A stretch of DNA of 64,000 nucleotides from Bacilli bacterium (GCA_017617065.1 JAFZWP010000001.1:124001-188000), one strand, 5' to 3'. Shown: positions 20,871-29,837, counted from the first letter of the stretch. The notes: generated by a model not told the origin, from the letters alone. Program-made: numbers and translations.

Positions 20871-23594
20871 ATGAAAAAAATAGTATCTCCAATCACAGGT
20901 AAATCTAAATATTTACTTATTGAAAATTGTGAATTTATATCGGATATAAAAGTTTCAAACGATTTAAAAGAATCTTTAAAGTTATCAGCAGGTAAAGCAG
21001 GTACCTTAGTTGTTAAGAATTTACCAGGTACTATTTTGAATCGGGAAAATCAAAACGGTCGTATTTATTCTACAGAAGTTTTAGCACAAGCAATTCGTGA
21101 AGCTAAACCATTGTTTGAAACAAAACAATTATTAAGTCAAGCTTGTGAACATCCAGAAGGATCTTTTGTATCTCCAACTACAGCTTCTCACGTAGTAACC
21201 AATGCTTATATTAAAAAGAACGTAAGAGTAGTTGTTGATGGTGAACCAGGTAACTTTGATATGTTATTTATGGATATTGAAGTATTAAATACAGATGAAG
21301 GTAAAAACTTGCGTGCTTTATTAGAAGCAGAATGTTCAGTAGGTACTTCAATTCGTGGTGTTGGTGATATGGAAGGCAAGTATGTAAAGAATTATGAATT
21401 CTTAGGTATTGATTTCGTAGGTAATCCAAGTTCATCTACATTTACTCGTATGCCAGTATCTGAATCTGCTCAAGTAGAAGTAAAAGATGAAAGAGATTTA
21501 AAAGAAACATTTACAGTAACTACATCTTCAACCAATGTTGTTCGTGATTTGGATCAAGCTGCAATGCTACAACAACAATTAGATGGTCTTGGCTATGGTA
21601 CAGTTACTAAAACATCAACTAAACTTGATCAAGAAACAGATCCTAAAACGGGTGCACAAACATCTATTGCTACATTAGAAGCAGAAACTTCAGATGATGT
21701 TGCAGATTTAGATCAAGCTTTACAAATGGCGAGAAATGCAATGTTAAACGGTACAATAAATGTTGATAGTATTACTATTGAAAATATTAAAGAAGAAGAT
21801 GAAACAAAAGAAGCTGTAGAAGCTGTTTCATATGTTCCAGAAAAAACAACATTAAAAGAAAAACCTGTTACAGAAGCTAAAAAGGATGATGAAGAAGATC
21901 CTAATGCTGGTAGAAAGTTTGTATTAAAGGCTGGTAATCGTGGTTTTGTAACATTTGATAAAAATGCTATTGATTTTACAAATAAACCAGAAGATGCTTT
22001 ACACTTTACACAAGGTAAAGAAGAAAGCGGTATGGTTTCATTATCTAAAGTTACTGAAATTTTGGATGCCATGGGTGAATTTGATGTAGAAAAGTATTTC
22101 CAAACAAATAAAGTTAACTTAGGCGGTGATGAAAAGAAAGAAGGACTTGGTGGTGCAATAGCCGGTGGTATTGTTGGAACAGCTTTAGGCACAGTATGTG
22201 GTGCACCTCTTGGTGGATATAGAATGGGTAAAAGTATGGGTAGTGACATACAAGATGGTAAATTCCCACCTTCTACTTCCGAAAGTACTATAACCGAAGA
22301 AAATGGTGCAAATACAAAATATGTTGCACAAGTCACAATTAATGATACAAATGGTTCAAATCAAGAAACAGTTGCTGTATCTGCTACAGATTTAGAAAGT
22401 GCTAAAAATGAAATTAGTAACTTATGGGAAATGAAAAATAAATCTATAGAAGGTCAAGGCACTGTAGATGTAATGTTAACAGATACACAAACAGGTGAAC
22501 AATTACATTACAATCCTGAATCACAGTTATTAGAAGGTTGCTGCAAAGAATTTTTAGATGTAAATATTGGTAATACAGAAAATGATGTAGATGCAGATGG
22601 TATTGCTAATGATGTTGAAGTAGACGATGATGAAACAACTACTAATAACACAGAAATTACAGAAGCAAAAGGCATTTGTGATAGATGTGAAGGTGAATTT
22701 GAAGACAGCGAATTAGTAGATTTACAAGGTGCTAAATATTGCAAATCTTGCTATCAAAAATTAACTGGTGATGCACCTTTCGCAGAAGAATATAATGAAA
22801 CAGATTTTCAAGATCCTGTAGTTTGTTCTTGGTGCAAAGACATGTGTGAAAAAGATGATTGTAAGAAAGAAAAAGATTTAGGTTGGTTATGTGACCAATG
22901 TCAGCGTGCTTTAGAATCCCAAGGCGTTCCATTAGAATTCGAAGATGATGTAGATCCAAGAAATGTAACTGAAGAAAATGAAGTTGAAGTTAATGGAAAC
23001 AAAGTAGTTACAAAACTAGACAATGATACAACAATTGAAAAAGATTTTGAATCTCCATTGCAAGCGCAGGTAGCTACAGCAGCTGTATCTAAAGGTAAAG
23101 TTGATCCTAAGGTATTAGTACCAGAAGCTTCTGTAGAAGAAGATTTTACAGGTTTTAAAGCTACTCAAAATGATGATGGTACAACAACTTATGGCTGTGA
23201 TACAACGGCTACATATGATTATAAGACTGGTGAATTTACATGTGGTGAAGATACCCAAACCGAAGAATTATATAGTAGTCCAAGCGAACCTTCCGATGAT
23301 TATGTAAAAGAACAACCATTAGAAGATGCTACAGCAGAAGATTTTGTAGTAACGTTAAGTAATATTGATTGGGATATCAATAATGTAGACCCAAAATTCT
23401 TAGCTAAGATTGAAAATTTACCAGATACAATCGATGTAAGAGTACAAGATACAATGATTGATACTGCAGATTCTCCTGAAGATTTAAAAGCTGCTATTTT
23501 AGCTGGTGCAAATAAAACTATGTATCCTTTTGGTATTAAAGATGGAACAATTATGTCTATCAAAGATACTAAAACAGGTGAAACACTTGCATAA
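20871..23594 (+). CDS. prohead protease (gp21-like) with a very long C-terminal extension, 907 aa
   Basis: Residues about 40-200 match the gp21/S77-type prohead protease: NQNGRIYSTEVLAQA (61-75), ACEHPEGSF with probable catalytic H94, VGTSIRGVGDMEG with nucleophile S160, and FLGIDFVGNPSSSTF. T4 gp21 is 212 aa, so about 700 residues are extra. The extension is acidic and contains a glycine-zipper hydrophobic stretch at about 424-450 (GGAIAGGIVGTALGTV), two zinc-ribbon-like CxxC...CxxC clusters at about 601-630 and 652-685, and Ca-binding-like DVDADGIANDVEVDD. It may combine maturation protease with scaffold or cargo-binding functions. The downstream gene is a scaffold-like protein. Confidence 0.85.
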   Translation: MKKIVSPITGKSKYLLIENCEFISDIKVSNDLKESLKLSAGKAGTLVVKNLPGTILNRENQNGRIYSTEVLAQAIREAKPLFETKQLLSQACEHPEGSFVSPTTASHVVTNAYIKKNVRVVVDGEPGNFDMLFMDIEVLNTDEGKNLRALLEAECSVGTSIRGVGDMEGKYVKNYEFLGIDFVGNPSSSTFTRMPVSESAQVEVKDERDLKETFTVTTSSTNVVRDLDQAAMLQQQLDGLGYGTVTKTSTKLDQETDPKTGAQTSIATLEAETSDDVADLDQALQMARNAMLNGTINVDSITIENIKEEDETKEAVEAVSYVPEKTTLKEKPVTEAKKDDEEDPNAGRKFVLKAGNRGFVTFDKNAIDFTNKPEDALHFTQGKEESGMVSLSKVTEILDAMGEFDVEKYFQTNKVNLGGDEKKEGLGGAIAGGIVGTALGTVCGAPLGGYRMGKSMGSDIQDGKFPPSTSESTITEENGANTKYVAQVTINDTNGSNQETVAVSATDLESAKNEISNLWEMKNKSIEGQGTVDVMLTDTQTGEQLHYNPESQLLEGCCKEFLDVNIGNTENDVDADGIANDVEVDDDETTTNNTEITEAKGICDRCEGEFEDSELVDLQGAKYCKSCYQKLTGDAPFAEEYNETDFQDPVVCSWCKDMCEKDDCKKEKDLGWLCDQCQRALESQGVPLEFEDDVDPRNVTEENEVEVNGNKVVTKLDNDTTIEKDFESPLQAQVATAAVSKGKVDPKVLVPEASVEEDFTGFKATQNDDGTTTYGCDTTATYDYKTGEFTCGEDTQTEELYSSPSEPSDDYVKEQPLEDATAEDFVVTLSNIDWDINNVDPKFLAKIENLPDTIDVRVQDTMIDTADSPEDLKAAILAGANKTMYPFGIKDGTIMSIKDTKTGETLA

Positions 23595-23609
23595 TCTAGA
23601 AAATAAGCA

Positions 23610-23621
23610 GTTCTAATTAAA
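23610..23621 (+). promoter_or_regulatory. GTTCTA promoter element before scaffold-like gene
   Basis: GTTCTAATTAAA, about 80 nt before the ATG at 23691, which has its own AAGGAAAATAAA ribosome site. Confidence 0.45.
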
Positions 23622-23690
23622 TAGTTAAAGAATACTAATTTATTTCATGAAATAAACAAACTAGACTAACTAGTATATAAGGAAAATAAA

Positions 23691-24416
23691 ATGACAAAAG
23701 CAGAAGCGATCGCAAAGATCAAAGAAAGCATGAAAGAAAACGTTTTGAACGTTACAGATGCTGAACAAACAGTTGCTAACATCGATGCTAAACCAGTTGA
23801 AGATGTTAAAGCAGCAGAAGGTATGCCAAATTCTGAATTACCAACTCAATCAGATGTTGAAAAAGTAGTTAATTCAGCAGAAGAAACATTAGTACCAGCT
23901 GATGAAGATGGTGTTTCTAAGAATGGTGGCGAAAAAGATATTATCGATAATGAAAAAATCGAAGCTGAACGCAAAAAAGAAGATAATGCAATGAAAGATG
24001 TTATCAACGTTGCAGATCGTAAAGTTGAAGAAAATGCAGAAGTTCAAGCTGAATTGTTAAAACAATTAGAAGAAGCATCTGCACGTGAAGCTGAATATAA
24101 AGCAAAAGTAGCTGAAATCAACACATTATGCGAAGAAGCTTTGAAAGTACAACGCGAAGAATTGATCAAATCACACAGTCAAGAAATGGAAGCTTTCTTT
24201 GAAGCTATCATTGCTAAAGGTGAAGCATTTGAAAAAGAATTAACAGAATCTGCAGAAAAGAATGAAAAAGCATACAAATCTGCAAAGAAATTGTATGAAT
24301 CTTCTTTGAAAATGAACAAAATGTTGTTAGAAGCTGTTAAGAAAGCACAACCAGTCCGCAACATGACTCGTTATGTAACACCAGCTCGCCGCGCTTTGGA
24401 ATCAGTAAGTAAATAA
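23691..24416 (+). CDS. prohead scaffold-like coiled-coil protein, 241 aa
   Basis: Highly charged, helical, no Cys except one, with strict codon bias (GAA, AAA, GCT) as in highly expressed genes. Residues 85-215 form a long coiled coil (EEASAREAEYKAKVAEI, EFFEAIIAKGEAFEKEL-type heptads). The C-terminus is basic (RNMTRYVTPARRALESVSK). Such proteins next to the prohead protease are normally the scaffold core (gp22 in T4) that is digested during maturation. T4 gp22 is similar in size (269 aa). Identity is inferred from context and composition, not from motif. Confidence 0.6.
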   Translation: MTKAEAIAKIKESMKENVLNVTDAEQTVANIDAKPVEDVKAAEGMPNSELPTQSDVEKVVNSAEETLVPADEDGVSKNGGEKDIIDNEKIEAERKKEDNAMKDVINVADRKVEENAEVQAELLKQLEEASAREAEYKAKVAEINTLCEEALKVQREELIKSHSQEMEAFFEAIIAKGEAFEKELTESAEKNEKAYKSAKKLYESSLKMNKMLLEAVKKAQPVRNMTRYVTPARRALESVSK

Positions 24417-24436
24417 TTGTTTACTTATATAAATTT

Positions 24437-24463
24437 AAAGGTCCCTTTTTTGGGACCTTTTTT
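24437..24463. terminator. bidirectional terminator
   Basis: 9-bp stem AAAGGTCCC/GGGACCTTT (24437-24445 with 24452-24460), T-runs on both sides. It separates the scaffold-like gene from the convergent HNH gene. Confidence 0.85.
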
Positions 24464-24464
24464 A

Positions 24465-25070
24465 TTATCTTATTAATTGCATTTGCATCAATACACTGAG
24501 CTCTTTTTTATAACGTGCCATAATAAAATCAGCTTGAGCTTTAGTTAAAGGATTAACTGCAATTAATTTTGATTCTATTTTATTGTCTTTTGTTAAATAA
24601 AAATCTTTTACTAATGGTTGTTGTCCACTGTATCCTATAATTATACCTTCTTTAACTTCAAAATCTAATATACCAGTTGATACATTTATTATTTCACGAA
24701 TATAATAAATACTATCACCAATAGTTAATTGCTTTTCTTTTTTAACTTTTTTTCTTTTTTGTTTAGTTTCTAATTCATGTGGTTTAGATTTATATTTTTT
24801 AGCCAAAACTTGATCTTTATGCTGTAAGAATTCTTCAGGTGACATACAACCTTTTTTAGAATTACAACTTTTATGTGCTGGTTTTAAATTTGATTCTTCT
24901 GTTTTACCACCCAATGCTAAAGGTACCCAATGATCTGCACTACATTGCTTCATTGTTTCTATTTTTTTACCACACAGAAAACAAACTAATTCTCCAAGCG
25001 AACATTGATTGGCCCATCTACGTTTAATATCTTTTAGTACTTCTCTTTCTTTCTTTGTCATTCTACCCAT
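24465..25070 (-). CDS. HNH endonuclease, 201 aa
   Basis: Zinc ligands C30 and C33 (VCFLC), the HNH core SADHWVPLALGGKTEESNL (44-62) and AHKSCNSKKGC are all present, so the ββα-metal nuclease looks intact. Residues 75-115 are strongly basic, and the C-terminal half (116-201) is a beta-rich domain of unknown role. Stand-alone HNH genes inserted between late genes are common mobile homing endonucleases in T4-like phages. It lies 5 nt after the muramidase gene and shares its leftward transcription. Confidence 0.8.
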   Translation of the reverse strand: MGRMTKKEREVLKDIKRRWANQCSLGELVCFLCGKKIETMKQCSADHWVPLALGGKTEESNLKPAHKSCNSKKGCMSPEEFLQHKDQVLAKKYKSKPHELETKQKRKKVKKEKQLTIGDSIYYIREIINVSTGILDFEVKEGIIIGYSGQQPLVKDFYLTKDNKIESKLIAVNPLTKAQADFIMARYKKELSVLMQMQLIR

Positions 25071-25075
25071 ACTAC

Positions 25076-25774
25076 CTATTTCCTATTCTTTTCATATGCC
25101 TGTTTTAATTTAGATCCATAATATTCTACTTGACCTGGGCCATTATAGATAGATGCAAATGTATTAAAATCTTTATTTTTTAATGCAGTATACATCTTAT
25201 TATTGGATTTAATAAAATTACACATAGCCATTAACTGATTTCTTTCAGATTCATACATAGCATTTACGAAAGCTTTTACTGAAGAATAACCACAAGCTTT
25301 ATAGTTAAATCCCATACATTGACCCATTCCCCAGCTTGTAGCCATCATTGCACATTCTTCATCAATTTCTGCAGCTTTTAAATAGCGTTTATACTCATTT
25401 AAACCAGTTTTATAATACTTTTTTGTCCAAGACTTATAGCAGATATCTGGATATTTTTGAGCTATTTCTGCAGCGTTTTTGTGCTTATTTTGAAGGTATT
25501 TATAGAAGATATGACCTTCTTCTAAAGTAACCGGTATATTTGGATCTTCTTTAAGAAATCCAGATTTTCCACCAGCTTCTACTATAAAAATAGCTTTTAA
25601 AGCCGCTACTTCTATACCAAATTTTTGGGCTAGTTCATTAAAGTCATTATCAGTAATATATTTTGACACTTTTGTTTCCTCTACTGGATCTGGTTCTGGC
25701 TGTATAATAGGTACCGGCAAAGGTTCTGGTTTTGGTTTAGAAAATAAAGAAATAAACCACTTAAATATATTCAT
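25076..25774 (-). CDS. N-acetylmuramidase, DUF3380 type, 232 aa
   Basis: The domain (about 42-232) follows the DUF3380 muramidase pattern closely: EVAALKAIFIVEAGGKSGF with likely catalytic E66, LEEGHIFYKYL, SWGMGQCMGFN, YESERNQLMAM and FASIYNGPGQVEYY near the end. It cleaves the N-acetylmuramic acid bond of peptidoglycan. Residues 1-12 (MNIFKWFISLF) are hydrophobic and are followed by a proline-rich linker, so it may be membrane-tethered or virion-borne. The start lies 12 nt from a GTTCTA element with no ribosome site. It is a second peptidoglycan hydrolase besides the GH24 lysozyme. Confidence 0.85.
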   Translation of the reverse strand: MNIFKWFISLFSKPKPEPLPVPIIQPEPDPVEETKVSKYITDNDFNELAQKFGIEVAALKAIFIVEAGGKSGFLKEDPNIPVTLEEGHIFYKYLQNKHKNAAEIAQKYPDICYKSWTKKYYKTGLNEYKRYLKAAEIDEECAMMATSWGMGQCMGFNYKACGYSSVKAFVNAMYESERNQLMAMCNFIKSNNKMYTALKNKDFNTFASIYNGPGQVEYYGSKLKQAYEKNRK

Positions 25775-25786
25775 AATTATTAGAAC
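25775..25786 (-). promoter_or_regulatory. GTTCTA element exactly 12 nt before muramidase start
   Basis: Minus strand GTTCTAATAATT abuts the ATG at 25774. Divergent from the element at 25795. Confidence 0.55.
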
Positions 25787-25794
25787 TTTGATTT

Positions 25795-25806
25795 GTTCTA
25801 TAATTA
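25795..25806 (+). promoter_or_regulatory. GTTCTA promoter element, rightward
   Basis: GTTCTATAATTA, 24 nt before ATG 25819, with AAAGG between. Together with 25786 it forms a compact divergent promoter pair only 45 bp wide. Confidence 0.5.
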
Positions 25807-25818
25807 AAAGGTCTTAAA

Positions 25819-26106
25819 ATGGCAGTAATTCAACCAGAAGATTCATCAAAACAAAATGATATTTATACAAATGTTTATAGTATTATTCAGCTTAATTGTT
25901 TTGTAGATGGAGAAGAATTAAGTTGGAGAGATGTTAAAAAGACATTAAACAATGAACATATTGATGAAATAAAGATATTTGGTATATCAAATAAATTATA
26001 TAAAGAGATTATAGCATATTTAAACGAAGAAGAAATTAATTATACAATTTATGGGAGATCTAGAATTGTATTAAATTGGAAAAATACTTCAACTAAACAC
26101 AAATAA
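25819..26106 (+). CDS. hypothetical protein, 95 aa
   Basis: Starts MAVIQPEDSSKQNDIYTNVYS. The sequence alternates helices and strands, with KIFGISNKLYKEIIAYLNEEE resembling a small alpha/beta domain. No known motif and no membrane segment. First gene of a four-gene rightward group (25819-27349) expressed from the divergent promoter. Function unknown. Confidence 0.65.
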   Translation: MAVIQPEDSSKQNDIYTNVYSIIQLNCFVDGEELSWRDVKKTLNNEHIDEIKIFGISNKLYKEIIAYLNEEEINYTIYGRSRIVLNWKNTSTKHK

Positions 26107-26112
26107 ACCTAT

Positions 26113-26124
26113 ATTCTAATTTAT
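26113..26124 (+). promoter_or_regulatory. ATTCTA element exactly 12 nt before the next ATG
   Basis: ATTCTAATTTAT abuts ATG 26125; no Shine-Dalgarno. Leaderless subset. Confidence 0.5.
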
Positions 26125-26394
26125 ATGAAAAAGAAAAGTATATTTTTAAGAGATTTCTCACAGGTAATACAGAAGCATCCAGAAAGCTGGAATAAGCCTT
26201 GTAAATTACCAAGAGATTTAGATTGTGGTAAATATCTTAATGCTCAAAATGTATATAAAATAGATCTAGCAATGAAAGTTATTGAATGGAAAGAAAACAA
26301 TGATATTCATTGGACACATTTTGATGAGATTTATATTACGCAACCTACAGAATTATTAGGTAAAAAATATATTAACAATTTAGAAGAAGTATGA
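26125..26394 (+). CDS. hypothetical protein, 89 aa
   Basis: Starts MKKKSIFLRDFSQVIQKHPE and includes two Trp and one Cys, with DLAMKVIEWKENNDIHWTHFDE in the middle. It looks like a compact helical protein. It overlaps the following deaminase gene by 4 bp (ATGA), so translation is coupled and the pair may work together. No family recognised. Confidence 0.65.
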   Translation: MKKKSIFLRDFSQVIQKHPESWNKPCKLPRDLDCGKYLNAQNVYKIDLAMKVIEWKENNDIHWTHFDEIYITQPTELLGKKYINNLEEV

Positions 26395-26849
26395 TTACTG
26401 ATGAACAATTTATTGCTGCATATAATTATGCATTTGATTTAACTGTAAATGCATGTTTTCGTCAGCGTATGGCAGCAGTAGTACTTAATTCAAATGGTAA
26501 AATAATTGCCAGTGGTGTAAATGAATATACCCCACATTGGTATATGTGTGTAGAAAACGGTTATCGTAAAGATCAAACCGGTGCACATTGCGAATTAGCT
26601 GCAATTAGAAATTATTGTAAAGCACATAATATATCAGATAAAGATCCTGTTAAATTTTTTAGTAAATGTAAAAAACAAGATTTTAATACAATTGTTGTTG
26701 TCCGTAGAAAAGGTGGTTTATATTCTTTAATACGCGGAAATAGTAAACCTTGTTTGGCTTGTCAAGGATTTTTAAAAAAAGTTGGTATTAAGTATATGGT
26801 TTATTACGATGAAAAAACAAATCATTTTGTTAAAGAAAGAGTTAACTAG
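26391..26849 (+). CDS. cytidine-deaminase-fold protein, 152 aa
   Basis: The zinc-dependent deaminase signature is complete: H66-C-E68 (TGAHCELAAIRN) and P120-C-x-x-C (KPCLACQGFL, C121 and C124), in a 150-aa domain with MAAVVLNSNGKIIASG at the front. The family removes the amino group from cytidine, dCMP, guanine or tRNA bases. The genome also has a dCMP deaminase at 61721, so this one may act on a different base or on nucleic acid. Coupled to the upstream small gene by a 4-bp overlap. Confidence 0.8.
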   Translation: MITDEQFIAAYNYAFDLTVNACFRQRMAAVVLNSNGKIIASGVNEYTPHWYMCVENGYRKDQTGAHCELAAIRNYCKAHNISDKDPVKFFSKCKKQDFNTIVVVRRKGGLYSLIRGNSKPCLACQGFLKKVGIKYMVYYDEKTNHFVKERVN

Positions 26850-26860
26850 GAGGAATTACC

Positions 26861-27349
26861 ATGAACGATGATAATATTTATTTCACACCAGATTTAACTG
26901 CTGAAGAAATTGAAGAAGCTTTTGAAGATGAAACTTGGATAGAAAATGTAACAGAAGCTGCATTGTTTGGAGCAACAAGTTGTTTTCAAAAAGGTAAAGA
27001 TAATTATGAAATAATGCATGATATTATAGTATACAATGTCAGTCGTAGAATGTGTGAATTATTTATTAAAAAAGGTAAACCTATTCCAGAATTAATCACA
27101 TGGAAAAACTCACTTTCTATTTTAGACGCTTATGAATCTTTTGAATCGATTATAGCTAAATTATCAATTGAAAAAAAAGTAGGTGTATTTAAACCTACTG
27201 TTGTAAAAATACAAATTGAAAATAATGCAATAACACACGAATTAACTGATTGGTGTAATCGTATGGAAGAAGAATATCCTCTGTGTATTTTACCAGAAAA
27301 ATTAAATGGTAATATATATAAGTTTTTAATATATGCAGATAAAGATTAA
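26861..27349 (+). CDS. hypothetical protein, 162 aa
   Basis: An unusually good ribosome site (AGGAGG) precedes the ATG. The protein is acidic at the N-terminus (DLTAEEIEEAFEDETW), helical in the middle and ends GNIYKFLIYADKD. Three cysteines are scattered without a metal pattern. Its last 4 bases overlap the convergent gene at 27346. No family recognised. Confidence 0.65.
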   Translation: MNDDNIYFTPDLTAEEIEEAFEDETWIENVTEAALFGATSCFQKGKDNYEIMHDIIVYNVSRRMCELFIKKGKPIPELITWKNSLSILDAYESFESIIAKLSIEKKVGVFKPTVVKIQIENNAITHELTDWCNRMEEEYPLCILPEKLNGNIYKFLIYADKD

Positions 27350-27576
27350 CTCTGCTTTAAAACTTCATTTTTTAAATATTTTAAAATAATTGGAAAATCT
27401 TTAATTTCTTCAGAAGATAAGGTTAATTGATTTTCTCCAAATACTAATACTTGATCTTCTGTAATAGTATATTGCCCTGCAACAAAATTAACCAAATCAT
27501 CTTTAGTAATATAGATTTGATTTTTCTTGTCATTTAATAATTTAACACCAGTATCATCTAAATTAATAACACGCAT
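27346..27576 (-). CDS. hypothetical protein, 76 aa
   Basis: Starts MRVINLDDTGVKLLNDKKNQ; strands and turns, then a closing helix KDFPIILKYLKNEVLKQS. Possibly a small beta-grasp or regulator. It has its own sigma70-like promoter (27605-27633) and AGAGG ribosome site, separate from the tail-sheath unit whose terminator lies just upstream. Function unknown. Confidence 0.65.
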   Translation of the reverse strand: MRVINLDDTGVKLLNDKKNQIYITKDDLVNFVAGQYTITEDQVLVFGENQLTLSSEEIKDFPIILKYLKNEVLKQS

Positions 27577-27604
27577 AAGTAAAACCTCTTATATCTTTGT
27601 AATT

Positions 27605-27633
27605 AATATAGTATAAAATAAGCTAAATGTAAA
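27605..27633 (-). promoter_or_regulatory. sigma70-like promoter, leftward
   Basis: Minus strand TTTACA (27633-27628), 17-nt spacer, TATATT (27610-27605). Confidence 0.6.
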
Positions 27634-27650
27634 GCAATATTTTTCCAATT

Positions 27651-27675
27651 AAAAACCCCAGAATTTAATCTGGGG
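27651..27675 (-). terminator. terminator after tail sheath
   Basis: Stem CCCCAGA/TCTGGGG (27656-27662 with 27669-27675), followed leftward by TTTTT. The same stem is used at 14162-14181. Confidence 0.85.
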
Positions 27676-27701
27676 TAATTGTTTAGACATGAGCTTATCT
27701 A

Positions 27702-29702
27702 TTAATTTGCACTTGAACTAACTGTAACAGAAGCATCTGCACCAGTAATTGTTGTATTCAAGATAATAGATTCTGCTGCATATACAGGTGTCAAGATAAT
27801 ATCAATTACTAATTGATTATTTTGGATAACCAATGGAGTATTATTTGAATTATCACAGATTACTTGATATGCTGCAATTCCATCTGCTGCTAAGATACTA
27901 TCTAAGAAGCTTGAGAATTGCAATGTGATTTGCATACGTTCATATGGAGTATTGTTTTCAAACAAGTGCCATCTTGCTGCATCACGTAAGATTGTTTCAA
28001 TATAGATAACTGTACGTGCAACATTAATACGATCTAATGCAGATGGTTTAGCTTGTAATGTTCTTTGACCCCAGTTTACATAACCGGCAACAGCATCACG
28101 GATAATGCAATTAATTTGATTATCTGCATATAATGTACCACCTTGTTCTGGATTATACATTTGTGTTAAGCCCGTAGGAGAAACTGTTGAAGAACTAATA
28201 ATACCACGATTTGGACCTGCAGGAGCATGCCATGGATCACCGGCTGCACCCATCAATTTTGCTAAGAAAGCAGATGGACACATTACGAAGTTTGCACGAC
28301 CTTGTACTGAATCATATGTTCTTACCCAAGGTGATGAAATAGCTGCACGATATGTATTGGAACTTAATGTATTTTTTCTCCAATCAATTGCATCTTCATA
28401 TTCAGTTTCTGTTATTGGCATATCTAATAAGCAGAAGCAGTCACGACGATATTCTGCAACTTCAATCATCTTATTTGCATAACTTACATTTTCTTTAGTT
28501 ACATAACCAGAATTCATCAATAAAGATACATTTGTTTGTGTACGATCTTTAAATAAATCCCAAGCCGCATTTAATTCTTTTGATGAAGGTTTACCGCCAG
28601 ATTTACCACCAGTTAAGAATACGATTTCACCTGATAATGTTGCTTCTAATACTTCATCTTCTTGTAAATCTTTTAACATATTTGGATTTACATATACATT
28701 TACATAATCAGAAGAACCATTGATAACATCTTCAATATACATTGAATTACCATAGTTATCTTTTGCTTGATATAATGTGCAGAATTGATATGTTTCTACA
28801 ACTGTTGTAATTCTACCAATTGTTTGTAAAACATCAACTTGAATTGTTCTTTGATTTGCATCTGGGAATTTGCTTACTTTACCAGAAGTTACTGTTTCTG
28901 GAGTAACTAATGCACCAGTTTCATCTTTATCTGCTACATAGACAAAACTTATGGAAGGAGTATCACCACTTTCTCCAGATTCTTCGCTAGGAACATGTAT
29001 ACTTTCAACTGTATAAATACCAGCTTGATTACTTGCAATCTTTGGTAAGATACGACTAATTTCAATCATATCACCGACTTTTAAATCTTCGATAACTCTT
29101 GTATCTACACCTTCAATTGTTGCTAAATATTGATCATTATCTATACTATCATTTGCTGGAGCATATGTAATACCAGTGAAAGGATATGCTTTGTTTTCAT
29201 TTATTGTACTATCACTTAAACGAACTGCGACTTTTAAATTATTAGGATCAGATGCAACAAACATCAAAGCTTGAGTTTTATCTTCACCAAATAAACCAGT
29301 AGCATCTTCTTTATCTAATACACTTTGAATTTCTTCTACATAATAACCAGTACTATCTTCAGCAGCGGTTTGACCTTTTGCTGGAATACTACGTGCACCA
29401 AATTTAGCATCATCTGCTTCGTGTGCATCTACTTCACCAGCTTTAACTACACGGACAAAATAATGGCTATTAATAGATTCAGAAGCAACTGCCAATGAAT
29501 AACCTGCATATCCATATTTTGCAGAATTTAATGCACCGAAAGTATTGGTGTAATCTTTTAATGTTGATAAAAATGTTGGCTTGTTAATTGGACCGAATTC
29601 TGCTTCGCCAACATAAGCACATGATGTTACTGAATTTGTAGCCACTACCCCAGACAAATCTTTAATACTTGGGTAAACGTTAGGCCATTTATAGTTTGCC
29701 AT
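27702..29702 (-). CDS. contractile tail sheath protein, gp18-like, 666 aa
   Basis: Typical myovirus sheath: MANYKWPNVYPSIKDLSGVV start, SVTSCAYVGEAEFGPINKP, and a strongly conserved C-terminal part with WHAPAGPNRGII, QMYNPEQGGTLY, YVNWGQRTLQ and IYIETILRDAARWHLFENN. It would polymerise around the gp19 tube and contract on infection. Length matches T4 gp18 (659 aa). Residues about 180-290 form an inserted variable domain exposed on the tail surface. AAGGATTTGAATA precedes the start and a GTTCTA element lies 40 nt upstream. Confidence 0.95.
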   Translation of the reverse strand: MANYKWPNVYPSIKDLSGVVATNSVTSCAYVGEAEFGPINKPTFLSTLKDYTNTFGALNSAKYGYAGYSLAVASESINSHYFVRVVKAGEVDAHEADDAKFGARSIPAKGQTAAEDSTGYYVEEIQSVLDKEDATGLFGEDKTQALMFVASDPNNLKVAVRLSDSTINENKAYPFTGITYAPANDSIDNDQYLATIEGVDTRVIEDLKVGDMIEISRILPKIASNQAGIYTVESIHVPSEESGESGDTPSISFVYVADKDETGALVTPETVTSGKVSKFPDANQRTIQVDVLQTIGRITTVVETYQFCTLYQAKDNYGNSMYIEDVINGSSDYVNVYVNPNMLKDLQEDEVLEATLSGEIVFLTGGKSGGKPSSKELNAAWDLFKDRTQTNVSLLMNSGYVTKENVSYANKMIEVAEYRRDCFCLLDMPITETEYEDAIDWRKNTLSSNTYRAAISSPWVRTYDSVQGRANFVMCPSAFLAKLMGAAGDPWHAPAGPNRGIISSSTVSPTGLTQMYNPEQGGTLYADNQINCIIRDAVAGYVNWGQRTLQAKPSALDRINVARTVIYIETILRDAARWHLFENNTPYERMQITLQFSSFLDSILAADGIAAYQVICDNSNNTPLVIQNNQLVIDIILTPVYAAESIILNTTITGADASVTVSSSAN

Positions 29703-29742
29703 TATTCAAATCCTTATTCTATGTTGTTCTAATTTCTTAGTT

Positions 29743-29754
29743 ATATATTAGAAC
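29743..29754 (-). promoter_or_regulatory. GTTCTA promoter element for tail sheath
   Basis: Minus strand GTTCTAATATAT, about 52 nt before the ATG at 29702. A plus-strand GTTCTA at 29726 has no rightward gene after it. Confidence 0.5.
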
Positions 29755-29810
29755 TTTGTTAGTTTTATTATCTTTTGATCTTATAACTTTTCTTTGATTG
29801 TATTATAAAA

Positions 29811-29837
29811 CCTATCATATAGAACTTATATGATAGG
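29811..29837 (-). terminator. terminator, leftward
   Basis: Perfect 10-bp stem CCTATCATAT/ATATGATAGG (29811-29820 with 29828-29837), T-tract TTTTATAAT leftward. It closes the unit ending at 29863. Confidence 0.75.

Noticed and set aside
21713..22336. Long antisense frame within the prohead protease gene
   Set aside because: The rightward 907-aa gene has clear motifs and biased codons; the antisense translation is Ser/Pro-rich mirror sequence of acidic repeats.
29811..29837. A leftward GTTCT sequence in the loop of the terminator
   Set aside because: It lies within a perfect terminator hairpin after the gene at 29863, so it is more likely part of the loop than a promoter.
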